Part shown: positions 1 through 10,100 of the stretch, in pieces
How positions within the stretch are numbered: position 1 is the first letter of the stretch
Layout of the letters: each line of letters begins with the position of its first letter
Assembly: GCF_028356935.1 (NCBI RefSeq)
Contig: NZ_CP102798.1
Span: 2,604,001-2,668,000 of the forward strand
Origin: Lysinibacillus sp. OF-1
GTDB taxonomy: Bacteria; Bacillota; Bacilli; Bacillales_A; Planococcaceae
Length of the DNA stretch: 64,000 nucleotides
Direction: 5' to 3'
The notes under the pieces: generated by a model
Database searches by the model: none
Told to the model about the DNA's origin: nothing
The model's input: the letters and a program-made list of their open reading frames with translations, nothing else
Program-made: the position numbers and the translations under genes

Positions 1-960
1 ATCTTGCAGATGATCCATTGTCTGTAGACATACTTCTTTTAATGTTAGTTCATCTTCTATATCTATTTTGACGGGTAATGTGTTTATAAGCATTCCATTC
101 ATATCACTCGACTCTATTAATTGATATGGTCTTAATGCAAAAGTCGATCCTACGTATAGCTTATTCGTATGTTGATATCGATTGATTAACACGCCCCATA
201 TTGTTAAAGCAATACTTGAAGTTGTAACTCTATTCTTTATGCTATAGGCATGAAGATTTTCTGCCGCTCTCTTGCTTAACTCTTTATCGATATACATGAA
301 TAATGGCTTTTGAGTAATATGTTGTGACTTTTCTATAGCTAATGTTTCGGCTTCAGCTAAATCACTTAATACATTTCCCCAATATTTTTCCAGTCCTTTT
401 TGATACATTGGATCACTAATATAATGTAAATAAGGTTCTATATCTGGACGAATGGCTAATGAAGTGACATCCTTATTTAACAGCTTAAAGAAATCTTCAA
501 GTGTTTGAGCAATTGACCAACCATCCATAATGATATGATGATGCACCCATACTAATAAGTTTTTAGATGGTTTCCAATTTTGAATAAGATAAAATTGTTG
601 CGTCTTATTCAGCATCGTTTGCTGTAGCCTACCAATCTCACTTTTAAACCAATTCTCTATATTCATAAATTCATCTTGAATCCTTAAATAATTAACCTCG
701 ACTACATTGATGTCTTCTACATTGTTTTGAATAATTTGGATTGGTTCTATCTCTTGCTGCCACTCAAATTTTGTTCTTAATGCTGGGTTGGCTTTGGCAG
801 TATTTAACCAAGCATCTTGAATCTCTTCGAATGTAAATGAATTAGGAATTTCATAAGATAAAATTTGCCAATATGCATCTGATGTTGGGTCCTTTAACGT
901 TTCCATTAACATAACTAGCTGCAATGGTGTTAACGCGAGTTTCTTATCATTTTGTAGCAT
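1..960 (-). CDS. NRPS, N-terminal condensation domain (partial, runs off left edge)
   Basis: Open for 320 codons from an ATG at 960 with GGAGG 8 nt upstream; no stop before the window edge, so only the N-terminus is seen. The protein opens directly with a condensation domain: an 'LTPLQ' C1-like start (about residue 10), the catalytic HHxxxDG motif as HHIIMDGW (about 143-150) and an 'MLINTLPV' C5-like motif near residue 298. C domains form the peptide bond between an upstream donor carrier protein and their own acceptor module. It is the last visible gene of the biosynthetic operon, 22 nt after the A-PCP-C-A-PCP NRPS, so it probably takes the peptide from that protein's C-terminal carrier or from the E-domain terminus of the first megasynthase. 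Later domains, and any thioesterase, lie outside the window. Confidence 0.9.
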   Translation of the reverse strand, partial: MLQNDKKLALTPLQLVMLMETLKDPTSDAYWQILSYEIPNSFTFEEIQDAWLNTAKANPALRTKFEWQQEIEPIQIIQNNVEDINVVEVNYLRIQDEFMNIENWFKSEIGRLQQTMLNKTQQFYLIQNWKPSKNLLVWVHHHIIMDGWSIAQTLEDFFKLLNKDVTSLAIRPDIEPYLHYISDPMYQKGLEKYWGNVLSDLAEAETLAIEKSQHITQKPLFMYIDKELSKRAAENLHAYSIKNRVTTSSIALTIWGVLINRYQHTNKLYVGSTFALRPYQLIESSDMNGMLINTLPVKIDIEDELTLKEVCLQTMDHLQD

Positions 961-982
961 TCTATACTAACCTCCTTCCATA

Positions 983-3900
983 TTATTTAAGTATGAGAGA
1001 CATTTCTGATACCGTCGGGTGCTTCAAAAAGTCTTTCGGAGTAATGTCAATACCATTGGTACGCAATTTAGATACTATTTGAAGAGATTTAATGGAATCT
1101 CCACCGATTTCAAAAAAGTTATCATCAATACCTATTTCATTAACCTTTAGTACTTCAGCCCATATTTCTACAATTGATTTTTCCAGTTCAGTTGTTGGCT
1201 CCCTGAAATTATTTTGAGCACCATCGGAAAGGTATTGTGAAGCTTCTAAGCTAAGTAGTTTTCTGTCTCTTTTTCCGCTAGATGTTAATGGTAATCTATC
1301 TAACTCAACGAACATTGATGGGATATACGTTGCCGGTAAATCTTTAGAGACAGCTTTTTTCAAGTCATTTCTACTTAGACTATCTTTTAAATTTAAAGTG
1401 TAGAAGCAAACTAAACATGGTTTGTTATTTTGATCATTCCCTAATACTACCGCTGCATCATTAACTTGTGGTTGCTGTATTACACATGCTTCAATTTCTT
1501 CTATCTCAATCCTTACACCGTTTACCTTAACTTGTGAATCCTTTCTTCCTAGAAAATCTAAACTGCCATTCGCTGAAATTTTTACCAAATCACCAGATTT
1601 GTAAAAGGTTTTACCATTTCGCTCTACAAAAGCTTTGCTCGTTTCTATTTCATCCTTGAAATAACCTTTTGCTAAAGAAGGCCCTCCAATCATTAATTCA
1701 CCTGGAAAACCTTTTGGAACTGGTAGCCCAGCTTCATCGACAACTTCTATTTCTACATAAGGTAATGGAAAACCAATATTATAGTGATCTTTTGTTACCT
1801 GTTGAACAGTAACTTCAATCCCTGCCTCAGTTGGACCATATAAATTGAATGCTTCGACTTGTGGTAACAACTCATTTATTTTTTTAGCTAATGGAGCTGG
1901 CAGAGCTTCCCCACTTAAATGAAGATATTTTAATGGTAAATTGTAATCTTTTTGAGAGTCCATTTCATTGAGCATTAATTGCAACACAGAAGGGACAAAA
2001 TGACACAAGTCAATTGACTTATCACTAATAAAATTCAATAAACCTAAAGGATCCCGATGCAAGTCTTTAGGAGCAACAACTAACGTAGCACCTGTACAAA
2101 GGGTATAAAATATTTCCCAAACAGATACATCAAATGTATATGGCGTTTTAAACAATGTTTTATTACCAGGTTTAATCTTATTTTGGTTTTTTTGCCATTC
2201 AATGCGTAAAGAAGCCCCTAAATGTGGACATACTACACCTTTCGGCTCACCCGTCGATCCAGAAGTAAACATAAGATATGCTGGATCATGGACAGAGACA
2301 CTCCTCATTGCTTTTACATTATTTTTAAAGCTATTTTTTTCTAAAGTATTTACAATTTCCCATTCTCCATAGGGTATTTCATCTATTGTATTTACCATTA
2401 AAACTTTTGGATTTAATCTCGCTAATAATTTCTGTGTTCTTGCTATAGGATGCTCCGTATCTAAAGGAACGTATACTGCGCCTGCCTTCAGAACACCTAG
2501 TATTACCGCGATGACATCAATTCCCCTGTCCATATAAATAGGCACATAATCGCCTTTTGCAATACCCATTGATAGCAGTAATGAAGCATATTTTTCTGCT
2601 TCTTCATTGAGTTGTTCATATGTTAAAGCTCTATCCAGCTCTTGAATGGCAATATAATCCTTATATTTTCTCGCTGCCTCTTCAAATTGACAGTGTAGTG
2701 GCTTAGCCTTTTGTATTAGTCCTCCATTATCGTTAGCGGATATAATGGAACCTTTTGTAAATGCAGAACTCCACAAATTATCTGGTTCATTAATTAATGA
2801 AGCAAGTAATCTAAAATAATTCTTCACCAACAATTGAATCTCTACTTCTGTGAAATGAGCAAATGAATATTCTATATGTCCTTTTACTTCTCCGTTCTCC
2901 ACATTGAAGAAACAACTTAAAGGAAATCTTGATCCACCAGTATCTTGCTCGATAAAACTTGTGTTGATATTCTTTAAATCCATTTCAAGATTCACTTTAA
3001 GACTGAATGTATTATTTACTACATCAAAATACTCTCTTTTATCAATGTTAGCCGCAATATCAACAATAGAGAAATCTCCATGAGCAATATTTTCATGTAC
3101 AGTGTTACTGATTTCATGCAGAAGCTCTTTAAAGGAGGCATTTTTATTTAATGAAAGCGTTAAAGGAACTAAATTAACAAACATGCCAACATCATTTAAA
3201 TTTTCATTTGTCCTACCATGATAAGGAACTCCTATCGTTATTGTGTCCTGCATACAATATTTTGCTAAATTTAGTGCCCAAGCAGTTAGTAATATTGTAA
3301 ACTGACTCAATTTCATCTCCTGCGAAAATTGATCAATTTTTTTACCTAGCTCTCTAGTGCTTTCAATCTCAAAAATCTTTCCAATTCTTATATATTCTTC
3401 GGATTTCTCTCGAATAGGCAGTTGAGCGAGTTTAAATGTCTTAGATTGCTCAACCCAAAAATCCTTTAAATTTTGATCCTTTGATTTATTAACCAATTTA
3501 TTTATATTATTATATAAATTTTCAGAACTACTTGATTTGATGTCATCTCTAGTAATTTCCTCATTATAAACTTTAGCTATATTTTGAAGTATATTTTTTA
3601 AAGATAAGCCATCACATACAATATGATGAGAGACAAGTACAAAAACGGCTCCAGCATTCTCTGTATGAATGACTGCCCCTCTAAACAATACATCGCTCTC
3701 TAACTGGAAAGGTTGATTATAAATTGTCTTTGCAAGTGAGCGTGCCTCCTCCATATTTTTCACCTGTAAGATTTGAATGTGATAATCCACGTGCTCTGCT
3801 ATATCATCTATATTTCTAATTTTTTGTTCAATTCCATAGGAGGCATTTTCTCTAAAATTCACAAAAAAGGCAGCATTTTTCTTAATGTTTTGCACAAAGG

Positions 3901-5839
3901 CACTATAAAACTTACGTTCATCGAAAAGTCCGTTAATATGAAAAGTAGCACCTACATTATAAAACGGATTTCCTTCATTTGTTTTCCATAAATACCAAAG
4001 CCCTTTCTGCATACTCGTTGCAGGGAACCACTCGTTTTTATTATATACAGTAGGTTCATTGTTTGTTGATAGGGCTGGTAAAGTAGAAAGAATATCCAAT
4101 AAATTACATGGTTTTCTCTGTTGCTGTACTTGCCATGGTAAACAATCAACATGAAACGCTTTTGACACTTTCACAGCAATTTCTGCCGCATCTAAGGAAT
4201 TTCCTCCAACTTCAAACAAATCTGTTTGTGATGAGCATTTTAAGTCTAAGGTAGAAGAAAAAATATCAATAATCTTCTGCAAAGACTCACTTATATTCGT
4301 TGAGGATTCACTTAATTGTTTTCTGTTGAAATAGTCAATATGCTGTTTGTTCAACAATTCTCGATCTATTTTCCCGTTTCTAGTCAACGGTAAATGTTTA
4401 TGAAAAATAAGTTGAACTGGTATCATATTGTTAGGCAGCTTGTCTTTTAAATAGCTAAATAATTCAAGTTCTGAAATAGAGGATTCCTCTTCTAATACAA
4501 TGGATGCTGTCAATAGCGTATTTGAAGCTATATGTATTGGTAATGCTATAGCTTGACTTACTCTATTATGTTTTTGAAGAGTACTCTCTATATCCCCTAA
4601 TTCAATTCTCACTCCATTAATGCTTAATTGGAAATCTTCCCTACCATGGAAATGGAACTTCCCTTGAAGATCTCTGCTGACGACATCCCCAGTGTTGTAG
4701 GCTCTTACATTTTCACCGTCAATGTCTAACTGTTTAAATTTTTCATTTGTCTCATGCGGCAAATTAATATATTCTCTTGCTAATCCCTCACCAGATATCC
4801 ATAATGTTCCTTTTCTATCAACTTCATGAATGATTTGTAAATTTCGATCTAAAATAAAACACTTTACATAAGGTAAAGCAGAGCCTATATGAGGTAGCTT
4901 TTTCGCCTTACCATCCGCTCTCTCCACAATTCCAGAAGTACTTACAACAGTCCCTTCACTTGGTCCATAATTGTTTACTACATGAAAAGGTAAATCTTTT
5001 GAAGGGTACTTTGTTAGTTTATCTCCCCCTACCAAAAGATATTTTAAAGCTACATGACTATGATCCCAGTCGAGTTCCATTAGTCGCTCTGCAATTGGCG
5101 TAGATACAAATGAATGCGTTACTTGATGCTTTATCCAAGTATTTTTTAATAGCTCTGGGTTCAGTCTTTCATCTTTTGTCGTCATATAAATAGATGCTCT
5201 TGAAGCTATTGCCCCCCAAATCTCCCATATGGAAGCGTCGAATCCAGGTGAAGAGGTTAAAGATACTATTGAATCTTTTGTCACATCAAACGTTTTTGTA
5301 TGCCAATCGATTAATCGATTTAAAGATTGCCACTCAACGACTACACCCTTCGGTTTGCCTGTAGTACCTGATGTAAAGATAATATAAGCAGCTGATTTTA
5401 CAGAAAAATGAATATTTATGTTAATTTCCTTATGATCCAAGTTAAAATGTTGAAGAGCATCATCAAGCTTAAAAGTGATCTGATCTTGAAAAGCATTTGC
5501 CTTATAAATATCCTGATGCGTAATTATTATGCTAGGTTTGATATCGTCAATGATGTTGTCGATTCTGTCCTTTGGTGTCTCTGGATCGATACAAACAATA
5601 ACTCCACCAGCAATAAATGTGGATAAATGTGCAACAAGAAGAGCTGGTGACCTTCTAAGAACAATCAAAACATTTTGTTCAGCACCCGGTTTAATCCCCT
5701 TCTCTTGCATTGCGGTTGCTAATTTAAACGCTTTATTAGCCAGTTGTTTTAAACTGTATTTATTTTGATTGAACCATAAGCTTTGTTCGTCATAGTAATT
5801 GATTTCTTCACTAAAAAAACTTTCATAGAAATTTGACAT
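983..5839 (-). CDS. Non-ribosomal peptide synthetase, A-PCP-C-A-PCP (Leu, Ser-like)
   Basis: Two adenylation modules. A1 begins near the N-terminus with no C domain before it (a3 motif FTSGTTGKPKG about residue 157; NYGPSEG; NGKIDR), then PCP1 (GGNSL, about 546), a C domain (HHIVCDG, about 740), A2 (FTSGSTGEPKG about 1193; YGPTEAG; SGKRDR) and PCP2 (GGDSI, about 1580). Hand-read pocket residues are D-A-W-F-L-G-N-V-V for A1, the classic Leu code, and D-V-W-H-H-S-L-I-E for A2, closest to Ser. It should therefore make a Leu-Ser unit, with Leu either loaded first or receiving a chain from another protein's C domain. The reading frame also has an ATG at 5875 overlapping the transacylase gene but without a ribosome site; I prefer the ATG at 5839, preceded by GGGGT. 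Substrate calls come from eye alignment. Confidence 0.93.
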   Translation of the reverse strand: MSNFYESFFSEEINYYDEQSLWFNQNKYSLKQLANKAFKLATAMQEKGIKPGAEQNVLIVLRRSPALLVAHLSTFIAGGVIVCIDPETPKDRIDNIIDDIKPSIIITHQDIYKANAFQDQITFKLDDALQHFNLDHKEININIHFSVKSAAYIIFTSGTTGKPKGVVVEWQSLNRLIDWHTKTFDVTKDSIVSLTSSPGFDASIWEIWGAIASRASIYMTTKDERLNPELLKNTWIKHQVTHSFVSTPIAERLMELDWDHSHVALKYLLVGGDKLTKYPSKDLPFHVVNNYGPSEGTVVSTSGIVERADGKAKKLPHIGSALPYVKCFILDRNLQIIHEVDRKGTLWISGEGLAREYINLPHETNEKFKQLDIDGENVRAYNTGDVVSRDLQGKFHFHGREDFQLSINGVRIELGDIESTLQKHNRVSQAIALPIHIASNTLLTASIVLEEESSISELELFSYLKDKLPNNMIPVQLIFHKHLPLTRNGKIDRELLNKQHIDYFNRKQLSESSTNISESLQKIIDIFSSTLDLKCSSQTDLFEVGGNSLDAAEIAVKVSKAFHVDCLPWQVQQQRKPCNLLDILSTLPALSTNNEPTVYNKNEWFPATSMQKGLWYLWKTNEGNPFYNVGATFHINGLFDERKFYSAFVQNIKKNAAFFVNFRENASYGIEQKIRNIDDIAEHVDYHIQILQVKNMEEARSLAKTIYNQPFQLESDVLFRGAVIHTENAGAVFVLVSHHIVCDGLSLKNILQNIAKVYNEEITRDDIKSSSSENLYNNINKLVNKSKDQNLKDFWVEQSKTFKLAQLPIREKSEEYIRIGKIFEIESTRELGKKIDQFSQEMKLSQFTILLTAWALNLAKYCMQDTITIGVPYHGRTNENLNDVGMFVNLVPLTLSLNKNASFKELLHEISNTVHENIAHGDFSIVDIAANIDKREYFDVVNNTFSLKVNLEMDLKNINTSFIEQDTGGSRFPLSCFFNVENGEVKGHIEYSFAHFTEVEIQLLVKNYFRLLASLINEPDNLWSSAFTKGSIISANDNGGLIQKAKPLHCQFEEAARKYKDYIAIQELDRALTYEQLNEEAEKYASLLLSMGIAKGDYVPIYMDRGIDVIAVILGVLKAGAVYVPLDTEHPIARTQKLLARLNPKVLMVNTIDEIPYGEWEIVNTLEKNSFKNNVKAMRSVSVHDPAYLMFTSGSTGEPKGVVCPHLGASLRIEWQKNQNKIKPGNKTLFKTPYTFDVSVWEIFYTLCTGATLVVAPKDLHRDPLGLLNFISDKSIDLCHFVPSVLQLMLNEMDSQKDYNLPLKYLHLSGEALPAPLAKKINELLPQVEAFNLYGPTEAGIEVTVQQVTKDHYNIGFPLPYVEIEVVDEAGLPVPKGFPGELMIGGPSLAKGYFKDEIETSKAFVERNGKTFYKSGDLVKISANGSLDFLGRKDSQVKVNGVRIEIEEIEACVIQQPQVNDAAVVLGNDQNNKPCLVCFYTLNLKDSLSRNDLKKAVSKDLPATYIPSMFVELDRLPLTSSGKRDRKLLSLEASQYLSDGAQNNFREPTTELEKSIVEIWAEVLKVNEIGIDDNFFEIGGDSIKSLQIVSKLRTNGIDITPKDFLKHPTVSEMSLILK

Positions 5840-5861
5840 TCTATTACCCCAATCTAACAAA

Positions 5862-7115
5862 TTATTTAGAAGCATTAATTTTTAGATATTTAGAATATAA
5901 ATTTGGATTTGCGATTGATAATTTTAGAAATTCCAGTGTTTCATTTTTAGGAAACCCTTTATGCATTAAAATGGAAAAAAATTGTTGAGATAAACTTGCA
6001 ACTCGATGAGATTCCACTGTCATGTGTTTGCTCTCTTTCATCTCTTTTAATTCCTGTTTAATGATCTGATAGGGAGAATGGATTTCTTTCTCAAAGTCCT
6101 GCTTATCGATTTTTTCTTTAAAAGGAGTCCCAATAATAACTCTTAAACACGCTTGTAAAAAGTGGATAGTTTCTTCTACTTTGAATGTATTTTCATTAAG
6201 ATTATTTAAAATAGAATGGATGCCATTTTTCTCGTTAACAGGTATTGCCCGATAGTCAGGATATTCCATCTTCATAATATCCGTTAGAATCGTTTTAGGA
6301 CCCATCTCAATAAATGTGCCAACGTCTTTATTAATGAGCACGTCCATAACTTTTGGCCATCTCACACTTTCCGTAAGTTGTCTACTTAATTGATCTGCTA
6401 TTTCGTCAGCCCTACTATATAGTTGACCTGAAGCACAGGAAAATATAGGATATCGACAATCATTCATCTGTGTTTGTTGCAGAGCTGCTTGAAATCTTTT
6501 TTCTGCTGGCTTCATGAGTCTACTATGAGCAGGAACACTAACAGGTAATATCTTTGTAACCGCTCCCTTTTTCTGTAACTCAATGGAGGCCTGCTCCAAT
6601 GCATTTTTATGACCACTTAGTACGATTTGATTTGTCGAATTAAAGTTTGCAACAGTTACATGATTATTGTCAGTATCTATTCTTTGACATACTGCCTCCA
6701 CTTCTTCTCCAATAAGTCCAAAACAAACAACCATACCGCCATCTTGAGTACATTCACTCATAGCAGTTGCACGAAGCTTTACTAATTCAACTGCCTTGGC
6801 AAAAGGGATTCCGTCGGCAGCAACTACTGCCGACAGTTCACCTAGACTATGTCCAGTTAAATAGAGTTTTTTTACATCATTATTTTTTTTAAATATATCC
6901 CAGCAGGCAATGCTATAAACTAGAATTGCAGGCTGAACTATTACCGTATTACGAAGTTCTCCATTTTTATTTTCACATGCTTTCAATAAATCATAGCCTA
7001 ATATATCGCTAGCCTCATTATACAGATCACGAGCTATTTGATAATTTTTGTATAATTCTTGTCCCATAGAATCGTATTGTGAACCTTGACCCGGAAATAC
7101 AATTGCAGTGTTCAA
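5862..7115 (-). CDS. Trans-acting malonyl-CoA acyltransferase (FabD-like)
   Basis: About 417 residues. The first 290 are a FabD-type acyltransferase: PGQGSQ at the N-terminus, the nucleophile elbow GHSLGE (about residue 90), the carboxylate-binding Arg in 'VKLRA', and the active-site His in 'VPAHSRLM' (about 200), as in E. coli FabD. It should move malonyl from CoA to the ACPs of the two PKS proteins, both of which lack an AT domain. A further ~120 residues of unrecognised, mostly helical sequence follow and are not part of ordinary FabD; they may be a docking segment. TTG start at 7115 with GGGAGG 9 nt upstream. It lies between the PKS and NRPS genes of the operon, as in trans-AT systems. 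Methylmalonyl specificity is not supported. Confidence 0.92.
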   Translation of the reverse strand: MNTAIVFPGQGSQYDSMGQELYKNYQIARDLYNEASDILGYDLLKACENKNGELRNTVIVQPAILVYSIACWDIFKKNNDVKKLYLTGHSLGELSAVVAADGIPFAKAVELVKLRATAMSECTQDGGMVVCFGLIGEEVEAVCQRIDTDNNHVTVANFNSTNQIVLSGHKNALEQASIELQKKGAVTKILPVSVPAHSRLMKPAEKRFQAALQQTQMNDCRYPIFSCASGQLYSRADEIADQLSRQLTESVRWPKVMDVLINKDVGTFIEMGPKTILTDIMKMEYPDYRAIPVNEKNGIHSILNNLNENTFKVEETIHFLQACLRVIIGTPFKEKIDKQDFEKEIHSPYQIIKQELKEMKESKHMTVESHRVASLSQQFFSILMHKGFPKNETLEFLKLSIANPNLYSKYLKINASK

Positions 7116-7156
7116 ACGATATCCCTCCCAATGTTAATAGTCATTTTCCTTTCAAC

Positions 7157-10100
7157 TCAATGCTTATTCAATAGTAGAGATAGTGCCTCTTCTGATGAAA
7201 TGTCATCACTTTCAAATGCCTCAAGAATATCGCTTAATTCATCTTTGGCATTATAAAAATGATCGCAGTATACAATTTGGTCTTGGAATGTAGGATTACT
7301 ATATAAATCAGAGATTTCAAATTTTAAATCAATGAATTTATTTTTAAATAAATGAACAAATCTTAAAGCACTTAAAGAACTTCCTCCTAAACTAAAGAAA
7401 TTATCAATTTCTTTAATCGTTGAAATACCTAAAACTGTTTTCCAAATTTCACGTATACTCGCTTCAATCTCAGATAGTGTAAACTCACTTTTCACTACTA
7501 CTTCTTCCGTTGAAATACTTTCGTTTTGATTATTTTTTGACTGATTAAAGCGCTCTACTTCGTTCCAAAAACGCTCGCCAAATGGAATTTTAATAACTGG
7601 TTTAAGATAATGGACTTGCTCTAAATCAAAACGTGAAATCAGACTCCATTCATAGCCTTTAGTGAAAAATAAGTTCAATGAATTTTGGAAATCTACAAAA
7701 TCAATTGGAGGTATGGCCGTATCACTCCCAAAATCTTTTTTATCGTCTAGTATTAACGTAAAGTTCATCGTTTTGCCGTTGATTCCTTTTTGATTCAAAT
7801 ACCCAGCCATTGAGTCTAAATATTGATTCACAGCGCAGCATTCACTTGCAGATTTTGTACCCATTAAAGAAGAGATTGAAGAAAATAGGATAAAGAAATC
7901 TAATGGCTCTGGATTTAATTCTTTTTCCACTAAATAAGTGCCGATTACTCGGTTATGAATACCTTTTTTGAATTGACTAAGCGTTAATTCTTTTATCCAT
8001 AGATGGTAAAGTTGTTTGACTAACATGAACGCTCCATTGATTTCACCAAAATCTTGTCTAATTTTCGCAAATGTTTCTTTAACAGCGTGTTCATCTGTCA
8101 CATCACACTGCAAGATTGTAACTGTAGAACCTCGACTTTCAATCTCCATAATTGACGTCAGTTTATAAATCAACATTTCATCTTCTGGTTGATTATTCTC
8201 AATAATCTTTGCCCATTCCATTCGGTCTGGTAATAAATTTCTAGCTAATAAAATTATATTGACATTTTGCTTTTCACTTAAAAACTTCCCTAATTGAACA
8301 CCTAAATATCCTGTACCACCTGCAATAACATAGTTTCCATTCTCTCTTACTATAATTTCATTACCATTAAAATCATCGCTTTGTCTTTCAATAACTTTTG
8401 TATATCTTTTTGATTTTCTAAATGCCACTAATTCTGGGCGATGATCTTTATCTTGTTGTAACTCTTTTAATAATTGTGTAGCAATGTCTTGAGAACTTCC
8501 GTCTAAATCATGATCGATCGAATAGGATGAAATAGTCGGCTGTTCCTGTGAGATAACTTTCGCTAAGCCAAAAGTTGTTACCCTAGCAGGAATTATTTTT
8601 TCATTGTCCTGAACTTGCTCTGTTAATGACGACATGACATTTAATTGAATTGGATGTGTAACTTCAAACTCTAATAACATCTTTGTTATATTGAATAGTG
8701 AGAAAATACCTTCTTCTTGGGATTTCTCCATATTTTCTTTTGTTTCCATTGTTTCATCTAAGTGCTTGAATGTGTAAGAATGGATAATCCCTTTTAAATT
8801 CCTTAATTCATCCACACCTATATTTTCAAACAGCTTATACATATCTTTTTCGGAATTTATGTCAATACCATATTGTTCCGTTGTATATTTTACAAATTTG
8901 TCTGATTCAAGTACTTCAATTATTTTTATACCTAAAGCAGCCATTCTATTTTTTAGCTCAACTATATTTTCATCATCTTTATTCACAAAGAAAAGCCAAG
9001 TTGATCCTGCTTTTAATGCTACATCAGTAGTCGTCTTATCATAAGGATAATATAACCATTTCTTTTCGAAAAATAGCTCTTTCGTCTGATTTTGGAATGC
9101 CTCTTTACTAGATGGCCATATTCTTCTTGTATTAAAAATACTGACTGGCAACGGAAGTAATTGCCCATCTTTAAATAATTCGCGACATTCCTCTGTAACA
9201 TTGTTACCTTCTAAGTATCGCTGCATTAGCGCTTTATCTGCTGATGATGAAGCGGTAAATTCATCTAGATTTTTAATACTATCAACTTGTGTTTCATGTT
9301 CATCAGCTAAAAATATGCCTTGTGTATAAAAATTCTTCGGGACCTTTTCAAATGTTCTTACATTTAATAATCTTTCGACTTTTCGAAGTAGTTCATGACA
9401 ATCGCTTGCAAAAATACATACTCTAGACTGTTCATGGCTTCTTCTATTATTTAATGTATAGGCTAAATCTTGAATACTGTAATTTTCATTATTTTTAAGA
9501 TGACTAGCTAAGGTTTTTATTTGATCCCAAAGCGCTCTACGAGTTTTACTTGAAATAAACAACGGTGTCAGTTTTTCAGTTACTTGCTCCTGTTTATGAT
9601 GTCGATACTCCTCTAGTACCACATGAACATTCGTGCCACTTATGCCTATTGAATTAACACCTGCTCTTAAAATTTTATGCTCATCAAACGTTTTATTTTC
9701 TGAGCTGACTTTGAACGGTGTTTCTTTGAAGCTTATTTTAGGATTTTCTGCTACAAAATGATTAAGACCTGGAACTGTTCTTTTTTCGATGGATAGTACA
9801 GCTTTTATTAATCCTGCAATACCTGCAGCATCACCCATATGGCCAAAATTCGACTTAATTGAACCTAATTGACATTCAACAGTCTTATTTGATTTTTGTA
9901 GATAGGCCTTTTTAAGTCCCTCTACTTCGAGTAAATCACCTACTTGAGTACCTGCGCCATGCGCCTCAACAAAATCAATATCATTAAATGATAACTTTGC
10001 ATCGTCCAGAGCATCCATGATTGCTTTAGATTGAGCGTCAGGATTCGGAACTTGCATCCCATTTGATGCACCATCGCTACTTATACTTGAACCCTTTAGA

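Noticed and set aside
5529..5768. Plus-strand ORFs of 60-125 codons inside the NRPS/PKS genes (for example 5529-5768, 10674-11042, 17604-17858)
   Set aside because: They lie wholly within long, motif-rich minus-strand genes, lack ribosome sites and have unnatural composition; they are antisense shadows.
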